A stretch of 64,000 nt of DNA from assembly GCF_000737325.1 (NCBI RefSeq), contig NZ_CP011125.1, forward strand, positions 9,238,001 through 9,302,000, in the 5' to 3' direction. Under the pieces are notes generated by a model. It saw only the letters and a list, made by a program, of their open reading frames with translations. It made no database searches and had not been told where the DNA came from. This stretch comes from Sandaracinus amylolyticus (lineage in GTDB: Bacteria; Myxococcota_A; Polyangia; Polyangiales; Sandaracinaceae). How positions within the stretch are numbered: position 1 is the stretch's first letter; every line of letters begins with the position of its first letter. Below are positions 8,141-16,398 of the stretch, piece by piece. Both the position numbers and the translations under genes were made by a program.

Positions 8141-8893
8141 TCACGCTGCCGGCGTCTCGGGCTTCTCCTCCTCCTCTCCGCCGTCTTCGTCACCCTCTCC
8201 GCCTTCGTCCTCGTCCTCTTCTTCCTCGAGGTCGGGCTCGATCACCGCGCCCGTGCTCGTCTGCAGGAAGCCCATCGCCTTCAGCAGGCGGCGCTCCTTC
8301 ACCGCGACTCGCGCGATCGCGCTCCACTGCAGGTACCACTCCCACATCTCGCGCTCGGCGGTCGCGTCGTCCTCGGGATCGCGCTCGGGCTCGAGCGCGG
8401 GCTCGATCTGCGCGACCTCTTCGAGCGTCCTCTTCACCGGCGCGATCACGTCGGGCGTGAGGCCGCGCTTCGCGAGCAGGTCCATCGCTGCCTTGCCCTC
8501 GCGACCGAGGCCGCCTTCGCTCTTCGGCTTCGTCAGCCGATCGAGGCGCTCGAGGAAGGTGCGCACGTTGATGACCGCGCCGGCGCCGGTCGTCTGCGTG
8601 ATGTTGCGGAAGAGCAGCTCGTGCGCCTCGGGGTGCTTGTGCTGCAGCGTCGCGATCGCAATCGGGAACCACTCGTTCTCGAACGCATCGACGTCGTCGA
8701 CGAGCTTGGGGCTCGCCGTGATGACGACATCGAGCCGACCGCGGCTGAGATTGCTGAGGAGGTTCCAGCCGAGCTTGAGCTCGTCGCCGTCGAACCCGTA
8801 GCGCGCGAGCGCGCTGGCGATGCTGCGGTTGCGCAGCGCGAGCAGGAAGACGAGCACGCGCCTCGCCTTCTGTCCGTAGGTGAGCCTGGCCAT
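8141..8893 (-). CDS. Conserved hypothetical protein with acidic tail
   Basis: 250 residues starting MARLTYGQKAR. Residues 1-200 are predominantly helical (LLALRNRSIASALARYGF, WNLLSNLSRGRLDVV, ERRLLKAMGFLQT), and the last 40 are almost all Glu/Asp/Gly. No catalytic motif or signal peptide is seen, so it is likely cytoplasmic. The start lies about 45 bases from the left end of the 21-bp mirror array, so that array occupies its upstream region. Function unknown. Confidence 0.7.
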   Translation of the reverse strand: MARLTYGQKARRVLVFLLALRNRSIASALARYGFDGDELKLGWNLLSNLSRGRLDVVITASPKLVDDVDAFENEWFPIAIATLQHKHPEAHELLFRNITQTTGAGAVINVRTFLERLDRLTKPKSEGGLGREGKAAMDLLAKRGLTPDVIAPVKRTLEEVAQIEPALEPERDPEDDATAEREMWEWYLQWSAIARVAVKERRLLKAMGFLQTSTGAVIEPDLEEEEDEDEGGEGDEDGGEEEEKPETPAA

Positions 8894-8938
8894 GTGCGAT
8901 CCGGTCCTTCCGATGTGCGAGGTGGGTCGTTCTCGGCG

Positions 8939-9410
8939 TCCCGCGGGAGAGCCTCGAGCTCCCTGGCTTCGCGCCGACGCTCCCCTCATCGCGCGACGCA
9001 ATCCCTCGTTGCGTGCGCCGTGCACGTTCGTGCGCCGGCGGTGTCCCTCGGCTCACACACCGAGTCCCTTCGACGGCCGACGAGCTCCCTCGGCGCGCGC
9101 GTCGGGTCCCTTCGCTCGCCGACGCGATCCCTTCGCTGGCCAGCGCGCTCCCCGCGCTCGCGCGCGCCGACCCTCGAGGGGATCGCGTGCTCGATCGTGG
9201 GGATCTCGGCACGGGCGGTGGGGATCGACGCGGTCCGGCAGGGGAGTCACGAGCAGGACGAGGGGATCGCGACTTCGACGCCGGGGATCCACGAGGACGG
9301 CGAGGGGATCGAGCGGACCGACGAGGGGATCGAGCACGCGCCGAAGGGGATCGAGGCGTCGGAGCAGGGGATCGAGGAGCGCGCCGAGGGGATCGAGCCG
9401 GCCGGACCGC
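8939..9410. repeat. Mirror-symmetric 21-bp phased repeat array
   Basis: On the right side the heptamer GGGGATC (one copy GGGGAGT) begins at 9178 and recurs every 21 bases to 9388, eleven copies separated by 14 variable bases. On the left side the complement TCCC begins at 8939, 8960, 8981, 9002, 9044, 9065, 9086, 9107, 9128 and 9149 (ACCC at 9170), again in 21-base phase with one decayed unit near 9023. The halves meet at the palindrome CCCTCGAGGG (9171-9180). Read outward from the centre, both strands stay open and would give heptapeptides of the EGIxxxx/RGTxxxx type, so a coding origin cannot be fully excluded. Confidence 0.85.
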
Positions 9411-9459
9411 GGGAGCTCCGACGCGATGGAGAACATCGCGAAGCCGAACCGGTCGATCG

Positions 9460-9813
9460 CTATCCGCGGAGGATGCTCGCCATCTTCTTTCCCTTGGCGA
9501 GCTCGTCGACGAGCTTGTCGAGGTAGCGGATCTTCTGCATCAGCGGGTCGGCGACGTCTTCCACGCGCACCCCGCACACGACGCCCTTGATGAGCGCCGC
9601 GTTCGGGTTCATTCGCGGCGCTTCGGCGAAGAACGTCTCGAGGTCGACCTTGCTCTCGATCGCGCGCTGGAGCTGCTCGCCGTGGTAGCCGGTCAGCCAG
9701 GCGATGACCTCGTCGACTTCGTCCTTCGTGCGGCCCTTCTTCTCGGCCTTCTGCACGTAGGGCGGATACACGCTCGCGAACGACGTCGTGAAGATTCGCG
9801 GCTTCTTGTCCAT
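9460..9813 (-). CDS. DUF2200 family protein
   Basis: 117 residues with the characteristic family sequence: [73 protein letters not shown] and a Lys-rich tail. Full-length for the family. A small cytoplasmic protein of unknown function, common in bacteria. The internal ATG is chosen because it opens directly on the conserved block. The gene lies downstream of a hexamer repeat tract and upstream of the mirror array, as an island between repeats. Confidence 0.9.
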   Translation of the reverse strand: MDKKPRIFTTSFASVYPPYVQKAEKKGRTKDEVDEVIAWLTGYHGEQLQRAIESKVDLETFFAEAPRMNPNAALIKGVVCGVRVEDVADPLMQKIRYLDKLVDELAKGKKMASILRG

Positions 9814-9914
9814 GCGCGCCGTGATCATCGGCAGCGCGCGGGTCGGCATCAAGGGCCGAGGCGGCCGAGCTCCTCGCCGGGCCCCCTCGTGGCCTCATCG
9901 CCTCAGATCTCCGA

Positions 9915-10110
9915 GCGCGTCGGGATCAGCGTCAGCGTCGGCGTCGGCATCGGTGTCCGCGTCGGTGTCGGCATCAGCGTCGGCATCAGCGTCGGTGTCG
10001 GCGTCTGCGTCTGCGTCTGCGTCGGCATCTGCGCCAGCGTCAGCGTCGGAATCAGCGTCGGCGTCCACGTCGGAATCAGCCTGAGCGTCTGCGTCTGCCT
10101 CACCGACACA
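9915..10110 (+). repeat. Degenerate hexanucleotide tract A
   Basis: About 30 tandem copies of a six-base unit NGYRTC on this strand (AGCGTC, GGCGTC, GGTGTC, GGCATC, TGCGTC and variants), decaying towards 10110. It lies in the 657-base gap between the DUF2200 and ankyrin genes. Reading frames through it give only Ser/Ala/Val repeats and have no start signals, so I treat it as non-coding. Bases 10111-10470 hold no gene or motif I can support. Confidence 0.85.
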
Positions 10111-10470
10111 GCCAGAGCTCGTGTCTGCATGGGAGCCAGCGCCGCAATCGGGGTCAGCGCGTGGTCGGCGTCAGTGTTTCGAGCGCGCGTCGGAGTGCAA
10201 TCGATTCGCGCGGACACGAGCAGCGCGTCGACGCGCCGAACCGCATGCAGACGTGACGACGGGGCGTGCGCGCAACGATGGCTTCCTGTGTTCGCCCGGC
10301 GGTCAAGCTCCGCCGCGCGCAGGACCATCGCGTGGATTCTCGTCGCGCCGGCACATCGTTCCGGACCTCGTGCTCTCCAACGTACCGCCGTCGCATGCTA
10401 CGGGGCAGGGTAACATGCGCACCTACTTTCCTGCGGGGTCCTCGCGATCGTCTGCATTCGGGAGACGGTG

Positions 10471-11673
10471 ATGAGCTCTAGCTCTGTGGGGTCATCCGTT
10501 ACCGAGCTGATCGTGAGAGCGTGTGACTCGACGTGTCCGTGGGAGGCCACCGGAGACGACGTGGAGCGAGCAATCACAACGATTCGATCGGGTGCGATCT
10601 CGGCGGACGTACTCGATGACCTTCCCTGCGGTGACACTCAGCTCGTGGCGCTGGTGGGCGCATGCGAAATCCCCCGCACGCAGCTCGCGCTGGCGATGCT
10701 CGACGCAGGTGCGGATCCGAATCGTGTCTTTCGCTCTTCAGTGTCCATGACACGACGGCTCCTTGCCGACGAAGGCCAGACGCCTCTTCGCGCAGCGATC
10801 GCCTCTTCGCGAGATACGGGAGACCTGACGCTCATCGACGCTCTTCTTGCCAAGGGCGCAGATCCGAACGCTCCGGGGCATGCAGGTCTGACGCCTCTGC
10901 ATTTCGCCTGCGGGCGCGACGCGCGAATCGAGGTTGTCGAGCGTCTGCTCGCTGCGGGCGCCGACCCCACCATCGCTTCCGAGATGGGTGAGACCCCCAT
11001 CGACAATATGAACGCCGCCGTGATGGACCAGACGGTCCGCGCGGCGGTGCTCGACATGCTTCGCGAGGCGGCAGCTCGTCGTCCGAACGCTCGTGTCGCG
11101 CCGACGGTCGAGCTCAGATCCTCGCGAGGTCGAAATCGCGAGCTGTTTGGGGCTCGCGAGATCCGGAAGCTGTACTGGAGCTCCGATCTCGACTGGTGTG
11201 TTCTCGCCGTCCGTGCGGCGCCGGAGGACGTGGCCTCCGCGATCGAGCTCGCGGCGCGCGATGCGTCGAGCCCTCGCGGCGATGCAGGGCTCCCCGCGGC
11301 GCTCCATGTCTTGCAGATGCGCGGCTCGAGTTGCTCGCTCGCTCCGATCGAGCTGGGCGGAATCGTGCCGACCGGTGGCTGGCTGGACGACCTCGCCGCC
11401 GCGATCAGCCGACGAGCTGGTGCCCGGGTGATGGCGGTCTACCCGGCTTTGTCGCTCGAGTGGCAGCAAGGGCGCCTCATCGAATCGGTCGAAGCGCTCG
11501 ACTCCGATGGCGACGCATCCCGCACATCGCTCGAGTCGCTCGATCGCAAGCTCCACGACGCAGGCGTCGACATCCCAGCGATGGAGTTCGGCGAGCCAGC
11601 GCGCTCACGGCTCATCGTACGAGGGGTTCGTAAAGGCGATCTGAAGTCGACCACCGTCGAACTCTCGGCGTGA
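10471..11673 (+). CDS. Ankyrin-repeat protein
   Basis: 400 residues. Three to four ankyrin repeats lie at about residues 55-190, seen as LAMLDAGADPN, TPLRAAIASS, DALLAKGADPN, GLTPLHFACGRDARIEVVERLLAAGADP and GETPIDNM. The C-terminal half (about 200-400) is an alpha/beta region of no family I recognise. No signal peptide, so likely a cytoplasmic binding protein. ATG preferred over an overlapping GTG one codon earlier. The gene has less biased GC and codon use than its neighbours and is bracketed by hexamer tracts A and B, suggesting acquired DNA. Confidence 0.8.
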   Translation: MSSSSVGSSVTELIVRACDSTCPWEATGDDVERAITTIRSGAISADVLDDLPCGDTQLVALVGACEIPRTQLALAMLDAGADPNRVFRSSVSMTRRLLADEGQTPLRAAIASSRDTGDLTLIDALLAKGADPNAPGHAGLTPLHFACGRDARIEVVERLLAAGADPTIASEMGETPIDNMNAAVMDQTVRAAVLDMLREAAARRPNARVAPTVELRSSRGRNRELFGAREIRKLYWSSDLDWCVLAVRAAPEDVASAIELAARDASSPRGDAGLPAALHVLQMRGSSCSLAPIELGGIVPTGGWLDDLAAAISRRAGARVMAVYPALSLEWQQGRLIESVEALDSDGDASRTSLESLDRKLHDAGVDIPAMEFGEPARSRLIVRGVRKGDLKSTTVELSA

Positions 11674-11790
11674 GTCTTCGACACCGTCGAGACGGACGCC
11701 AATTGACGTGCGGGCGAGAGGCGCCGTGTACTGGCCACGAACTACGACGCGACGGGTTAACTAGGGCCTGCGTATGAACAACCGTCTCGG

Positions 11791-12187
11791 TCACGCGGCA
11801 ACGTTGCGCGGGCGAACGATGTAGTGCCAATCGTCGGAAGACGTCCGATTCGAGGTTGAGCGAGCGCATCTCCCTTTCGGAGACCCGCTGTCCGACCGAA
11901 TACCGCGCGGATCTAACTCGGCTCGCCGACGAGCCCTCCTCGGTTCGTCGTGTTGCCGATCGAGTTGATGACGGTCTCGTGGGTCCGGAGCGGCCTGGCG
12001 CACCAGTTGATGCTGATGAACGAGAGAGCCGATGCTCAACCTTGTTCGACTTGCTGGTGCCGGGCGGGAAATGGCTCACGCGGATCGCGATGCCGTGCTC
12101 GCCGGCAAGCCGATGAAGCTCACCTTCCACACTCGCGATCGGTAGCCGTTGCTCCCCCTGCGTCGGCCGTGAGAAGAGTTCCTTGGC
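11791..12187 (-). pseudogene. ISAzo13-type transposase remnant
   Basis: The minus strand shows, across three frames, the C-terminal part of an ISAzo13-family transposase. In order these are: LLTADAGG then SNGYRSRVWKV; AIRVSHFPPGTSKSNKVEHRL; SFISINWCARPL, THETVINSIGNTT and RGGLVGEPS followed by TAG; YSVGQRVSEREMRSLNLESD; and DDWHYIVRPRN before TGA at 11791. At least three frameshifts and one internal stop separate the pieces, and the N-terminal half is absent. It is a dead fragment. Its upstream end runs directly into hexamer tract B, so the missing part may have been replaced by the tract. Confidence 0.85.
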
Positions 12188-12192
12188 GCGCG

Positions 12193-12322
12193 GACGCTCA
12201 CGCCGACGCTGATGCCGACACAGACGCTGACGCCGACACAGACGCTGATGCCGACACAGACGCTGACGCCGACACAGACGCTGACACGGACGCTGACCCC
12301 GACCCCGACCCCGACACCGCCC
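12193..12322 (-). repeat. Degenerate hexanucleotide tract B, with 18-bp higher order
   Basis: Tandem hexamers of the same family as tract A but on the opposite strand (ACGCTG, ACGCCG, ATGCCG, ACACAG). Three-unit blocks of ACGCTG-AYGCCG-ACACAG recur four times, giving an 18-bp superimposed period, before the tract decays into ACCCCG units. It lies between the transposase remnant and the histidine kinase gene. Confidence 0.85.
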
Positions 12323-12390
12323 GCGCGCCCCCCGTCTCGTACTTTCGGCCGGTTCACGCGCGCCGCGTTCCCACTACGCTCTCTCTCGCA

Positions 12391-13518
12391 GTGCTCGATC
12401 TCGTCCGTTCGCTCCTCGCGGAGCCCGCGCTCGCGCGTCCTTCGCGCCCGTCGCGCGCCGATCGCGGGGTCGCGCTCCTCGTGCTCGCGCTCGCGCTCGC
12501 CGAGGGCCTGCTCCGCGATCACGTGCCCTCGCGCCCGATCGCGATCGCCATCGGCCTCGTCATCGCAGCCGCTCTCCTCTTCCGGGGCACGCACCCGTTC
12601 GGCGCGTTCGTCGCGGCGTTCGCTTCGGTGAACGCGGTGACCGCGCTCGAGCTCGCGCTCGGGGTCGCGCGGGCCGAGCTCCACACCGGCCTGGCCGTCT
12701 TGCTGCTGCCGTACTCGCTGTTCCGCGCCGCGTCGGGGCGACAGGCCGCGCTCGGGCTCGCGCTCATGGCGCTCGCCTACGCGCTCGGCGCGCTGCAGGG
12801 CGGCTTCCGCCATCCCGGCGATGCGATCGGCGGCGCGGTCGTGCTGCTCTTTCCGGCGGTGCTCGGCGCGTCGGTGCGGTTCCGCGATCACGCGCGGCTC
12901 CGCGAGCTCGATCACGCGCGGCTCCGCGAGCGCGAGCGGCTCGCGCGCGAGCTCCACGACACCGTCGCGCATCACGTCGCGGCGATCGCGATCCAGGCCC
13001 AAGCCGGGCGCGCCGTGCTCGCCACGCGCCCCGATGCGACCCGCGGTGCCCTCGCCGCGATCGAAGCGGAAGCCGCGCGCACGCTCGCCGAGCTGCGCGC
13101 GCTGGTGGGCGCGCTGCGCGACGACGACGGCGCCGCGCTCGGGCTCGCCGAGCTCGACGCGCTCGCCGCGCGCGCCGCGCTGCCGGTGACGATCGAGCGC
13201 GCAGGTGAGCTCGATGGGCTGCGCCCGCTCGTGCAGTCCGCGCTGTATCGCCTCGCGCAGGAGTCGATCACGAACGCGGTCCGTCACGCGCGCGGGGCGC
13301 GGCGCGTCGTGGTGCGCATCGAGGGCGAGCGCGACGTGGTGCGGCTCACCGTGCGCGACGACGGAGAGCGTGCGCGCACACGTGGGCCCTCGGGCTACGG
13401 TCTCGTCGGGATGGCGGAGCGCGCCGCGCTGCTCGGCGGCACGCTCGAGGCCGGTCCCGCAGACGAAGGAGGATGGTCGGTGCGAGCCGTTCTGCCCCGC
13501 GAAGGAGGCGCGCGATGA
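12391..13518 (+). CDS. NarL-type sensor histidine kinase
   Basis: 375 residues. About 130 N-terminal residues form four to six hydrophobic segments (for example AIAIGLVIAAALLF and GLAVLLLPYSLF), giving a membrane sensor with little periplasmic exposure. A HisKA_3 dimerisation helix follows with the phospho-acceptor His189 in ARELHDTVAHH, then a HATPase domain with an N box (QESITNAVRHA) and DDG and GYGLVGM boxes. The GTG start is the one fitting the first membrane segment. Its stop overlaps the start of the response regulator (ATGA), so they form a cognate pair. Confidence 0.9.
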   Translation: MLDLVRSLLAEPALARPSRPSRADRGVALLVLALALAEGLLRDHVPSRPIAIAIGLVIAAALLFRGTHPFGAFVAAFASVNAVTALELALGVARAELHTGLAVLLLPYSLFRAASGRQAALGLALMALAYALGALQGGFRHPGDAIGGAVVLLFPAVLGASVRFRDHARLRELDHARLRERERLARELHDTVAHHVAAIAIQAQAGRAVLATRPDATRGALAAIEAEAARTLAELRALVGALRDDDGAALGLAELDALAARAALPVTIERAGELDGLRPLVQSALYRLAQESITNAVRHARGARRVVVRIEGERDVVRLTVRDDGERARTRGPSGYGLVGMAERAALLGGTLEAGPADEGGWSVRAVLPREGGAR

Positions 13519-14180
13519 CGAAGCCGATCCGCGTGCTCGTCGCCGACGATCAGGATCTCGTGCGGACCGGGCTCCGCATGATCCTCGAGGCGCAGCCCGG
13601 CATCGTGGTGGTCGGCGAGGCGGGCGACGGCGTGCGCGCGGTGCGGCTCGCGCGCGAGCTGCGTCCCGACGTGTGTCTCTTCGACATCCGCATGCCGCAG
13701 ATGGACGGCATCGAGGCGACACGCCGGCTCGCCGGGCCCGGCGTGGACGATCCGCTCGCGGTCGTGGTGATCACGACGTTCGATCTCGACGAGCACGTGC
13801 ACGGCGCGCTGAAGGCGGGCGCGCGCGGGTTCTTGCTGAAGGACGCGGGGCCCGAGCTGCTCGTGCAGGCCATCCACGCCGCGGCGGCCGGCGATGCGTT
13901 GATCGCGCCGAGCATCACCGCGCGGCTGCTCGAGACGTTCGTCGCGCGCGGCGGAGGCCCTCCGCCCGCGTCGCCCGCGGAGCCGCTCACCGAGCGCGAG
14001 GAGGAGGTGCTGCGCACCCTCGCGCGCGGCCGCACCAACCTCGAGATCGCGAGCGAGCTCCACATCAGCCTGAGCACGGTGAAGAGCCACGTCGCGAGCC
14101 TCATGGGCAAGCTCGGCGCGCGCAACCGCGTGGAGATCGCGATGTGGGCCTACGAGACGCGACGCGTGCGGCCTCGTTGA
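13515..14180 (+). CDS. NarL/FixJ-family response regulator
   Basis: 221 residues. Receiver domain (1-120) with acidic pocket Asp11/Asp12, phospho-acceptor Asp57 (CLFDIRMPQMDG) and a Lys in FLLKDAG. LuxR-type HTH near the C-terminus (PLTEREEEVLRTLARG, NLEIASELHISLSTVKSHVA). It should bind DNA once phosphorylated by the coupled kinase. The membrane-dehydrogenase fusion gene starts 78 bases downstream and is a plausible target. Confidence 0.95.
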   Translation: MTKPIRVLVADDQDLVRTGLRMILEAQPGIVVVGEAGDGVRAVRLARELRPDVCLFDIRMPQMDGIEATRRLAGPGVDDPLAVVVITTFDLDEHVHGALKAGARGFLLKDAGPELLVQAIHAAAAGDALIAPSITARLLETFVARGGGPPPASPAEPLTEREEEVLRTLARGRTNLEIASELHISLSTVKSHVASLMGKLGARNRVEIAMWAYETRRVRPR

Positions 14181-14258
14181 CAGGTCGTACTTTCGGCCGA
14201 GGCGAAATGGCCGTTCGTCCGATGCTCGCGAGCGCGCGCGTGGACAGCATCCATCGCG

Positions 14259-15923
14259 ATGGCCCACTCCACCTCGCTCCCACTCGCCGCGCCGAGATCC
14301 GACTTCGGGATCCTCGCCGGACTGCTCGCGCTCGCCGCGGTGCCGACCCTCGCGGGCGTCGCTCGGCTGCTCGCGCTCGCGATCGGCGATCCGACGCTCG
14401 CCGAGAACGCGCGCTTCGCTGCCGATCCGATCCCCGCGATCGTGCACGTCGTGAGCGCGACGACGTTCAGCGTGCTCGGCGCGCTCCAGCTCGCGCCGGG
14501 GATGCGTCGCCGCGCGCTCGGGTGGCACCGTGCGGCGGGGCGCGTGCTCGCGCCGCTCGGGCTCGCCGCTGCGCTCTCGGGGCTGTGGATGACGCTCGTG
14601 TACCCGCCGGGGCCGCTCGATGGGTCGGCGCTCTTCGCGATGCGCCTCGTCGCCGGCACCGCGATGGCGGGCTTCGTGGTGGCGGGGCTGGTCGCGGTGC
14701 GGCGTCGCGACTTCGTCGCGCACGGCGCGTGGATGACGCGCGCGTACGCGATCGGGATCGGGGCGGGGACGCAGGCGCTCACGCACGTGCCGCTCGTGCT
14801 GGTCGACGGGCTCCAGAGCGAGGCGAGCCACGCCGCGGCGATGGGCGCGGGCTGGGCGATCAACGTCGTGGTCGCGGAGTGGGCGCTGCAGCGACGACGT
14901 CACGTCGGGCCGGTGATGCGCGCCGTGGTGTACGAGCGCTACGGAGGCCCCGAGGTGTTGCGCATCGCCGAGGTGCCGCGTCCGACGCCGGGGCCCGGAC
15001 AGGTGCTGGTGCGGGTGGCGTGCGCGTCGATCAACGCGGCCGACGCCCGCTTGATGCGCGCCGATCCGTTCCTCGCGCGGCTCGCGAACGGGCTCTTCCG
15101 ACCGCGCCGGCGGATCCTCGGCGTCGACGTCGCGGGCATCGTCGTGGCGGTGGGCCCGGGCGTGACGAAGCACGCGATCGGCGATGCGGTGATGGGCGAC
15201 ACGTTCCTCGACGGGCTCGGCGGGTTCGCGGAGCACGTGTGCGTGTCGGAGCGCTCGCTCGTCGGGGTGCCCGAGGGCCTGTCGTTCGCGGAGGCGGCCG
15301 CGGTGCCGCTCGCGTCGATCACCGCGATCTCCGCGCTCGCGCGGGCGCGGCTCGCGCCGGGCGCGTCGATCGAGATCTACGGGGCGGGCGGAGGGGTCGG
15401 AACGTTCCTCGTGCAGATCGCGAAGGCGCGCGGGCTGCGCGTCACCGCGGTGTGCGGGCCGAAGAGCGTCGAGCTGGTGCGCTCGCTCGGCGCCGATCGC
15501 GTGCTCGACCGCTCGGCGGGCGACGCCGACGACGAGCGCTACGACGCGGTGCTCGGCGTGAACGGCCATCGCCCGCTCGCCGCGCACCGGGCGCGCCTCG
15601 CGCCGCGCGGCACGTACGTGATGGTCGGCGGGGCGAACGCGCAGATCTTCGAGGCGCTGTTGCTCGGGTGGCGGCGGTTCCGGGGAGGCGAGCAGCGCAT
15701 CGAGGTGCTGACGCTCGACGAGGCGCCGCGCACCGCCGAGCTCGAGGAGGCGCGCGCGCTGCTCGCGACGGGCGCGCTCCGCCCGGTGATCGATCGCGTC
15801 TTCCCGCTCGCGGAGGCCGCGGACGCGATGCGCTACGTGGAGCGAGGGCACGTGCGCGGAAAGGTGGTGCTCGACGCGCGCAGCGATGAATTCGGCGGCG
15901 CTCATCCGTCTACGTCTTCATGA
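14259..15923 (+). CDS. Fusion of DUF2306-like membrane domain and zinc-free MDR oxidoreductase
   Basis: 554 residues joining two usually separate proteins. Residues 1-215 carry about six membrane segments with HVVSATTFSVLGALQL, GWHRAAGRVLAPLG and AHGAWMTRAYAIGIGAGTQ, which match the DUF2306 layout. Residues 220-545 are a quinone-reductase/MDR-type dehydrogenase: MRAVVYERYGGPEVL, the GVDVAGIV block, the NADPH loop GAGGGVGTFLVQIAKARG, and a C-terminal helix ending HVRGKVVL. The second part would face the cytoplasm and reduce a quinone or enone with NADPH. The join reads straight through with no stop or frame change. It is coupled (ATGA) to the next gene. Confidence 0.85.
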   Translation: MAHSTSLPLAAPRSDFGILAGLLALAAVPTLAGVARLLALAIGDPTLAENARFAADPIPAIVHVVSATTFSVLGALQLAPGMRRRALGWHRAAGRVLAPLGLAAALSGLWMTLVYPPGPLDGSALFAMRLVAGTAMAGFVVAGLVAVRRRDFVAHGAWMTRAYAIGIGAGTQALTHVPLVLVDGLQSEASHAAAMGAGWAINVVVAEWALQRRRHVGPVMRAVVYERYGGPEVLRIAEVPRPTPGPGQVLVRVACASINAADARLMRADPFLARLANGLFRPRRRILGVDVAGIVVAVGPGVTKHAIGDAVMGDTFLDGLGGFAEHVCVSERSLVGVPEGLSFAEAAAVPLASITAISALARARLAPGASIEIYGAGGGVGTFLVQIAKARGLRVTAVCGPKSVELVRSLGADRVLDRSAGDADDERYDAVLGVNGHRPLAAHRARLAPRGTYVMVGGANAQIFEALLLGWRRFRGGEQRIEVLTLDEAPRTAELEEARALLATGALRPVIDRVFPLAEAADAMRYVERGHVRGKVVLDARSDEFGGAHPSTSS

Positions 15924-16339
15924 AGAAGACCTATCGCGGCTCCTGTCATTGCGGCGCGGTGCGCTTCGAGGCCGACCTCGACCTCGCGAAGGGCACCATC
16001 CGCTGCAACTGCTCGCTCTGTCGCAAGGCGCGGAACTGGCTCGCGTTCGCGGTCGGGCCCGACTTCCGGCTGCTGGCGGGAGAGGACGCGCTCGTCGACT
16101 ACCGTCACACCCCGCCGGGCAAGTCGGAGCCGTTCCTGCACCTCACGTTCTGCCGTCACTGCGGCATCCGCGCGTTCGCGCGCGGCGGGTACCTGCCGGC
16201 CTTCGGGGACTCGTTCCACGCGGTGAACGTGACGTGCCTCGACGACGCATCGCACGAAGAGCTCGCGAGCGCGCCGATCCAGTGGCCCGACGGCGCGAAC
16301 GACGACTGGGACCACGAGTCGCCGCATCGGTACTTCTGA
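15920..16339 (+). CDS. GFA-family zinc protein
   Basis: 139 residues of the GFA/CENP-V family (glutathione-dependent formaldehyde-activating-like). Zinc ligands are seen in SCHCG near residue 10, CNCSLC near 31 and CRHCG near 78, with the conserved RAFARGG following. Family members act on S-hydroxymethyl-glutathione-like thiol adducts, though many have no proven activity. Its ATG overlaps the stop of the fusion dehydrogenase, suggesting joint expression, perhaps in aldehyde detoxification (inference). Confidence 0.9.
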   Translation: MKKTYRGSCHCGAVRFEADLDLAKGTIRCNCSLCRKARNWLAFAVGPDFRLLAGEDALVDYRHTPPGKSEPFLHLTFCRHCGIRAFARGGYLPAFGDSFHAVNVTCLDDASHEELASAPIQWPDGANDDWDHESPHRYF

Positions 16340-16364
16340 CGCGGACCGACCCCCACGCCGAGGA

Positions 16365-16390
16365 GGCGGCCGAGCGCTCGCCCGGCCGCC
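16365..16390. terminator. Possible hairpin terminator between convergent genes
   Basis: GGCGGCCG at 16365-16372 pairs with CGGCCGCC at 16383-16390 across a ten-base loop. There is no T-run after the stem on either strand, so it may only weakly stop transcription. Confidence 0.4.
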
Positions 16391-16398
16391 CGCGTGCT

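Noticed and set aside
8621-9526. Plus-strand frame with EGIxxxx heptapeptides across the 21-bp array
   Set aside because: Start lies antisense to a real gene and codon pattern fits the DNA period; kept only as a caveat to the array finding.
9788-10084. Open frame giving Ser/Ala/Val repeats through hexamer tract A
   Set aside because: Composition follows the DNA hexamer, no ribosome site or conserved start, and it overlaps the start of the DUF2200 gene on the other strand.
10154-10396. Minus-strand 80-codon frame between tract A and the ankyrin gene
   Set aside because: No ribosome site or similarity I recognise; Arg/Ser-rich as expected by chance in GC-rich DNA.
12212-12631. Pro/Thr-rich frame through tract B
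   Set aside because: Repeat-driven, overlaps the kinase gene start in another frame.
16365-16390. Strong terminator after the GFA gene
   Set aside because: Hairpin present but no T-run, so listed only as a weak candidate.
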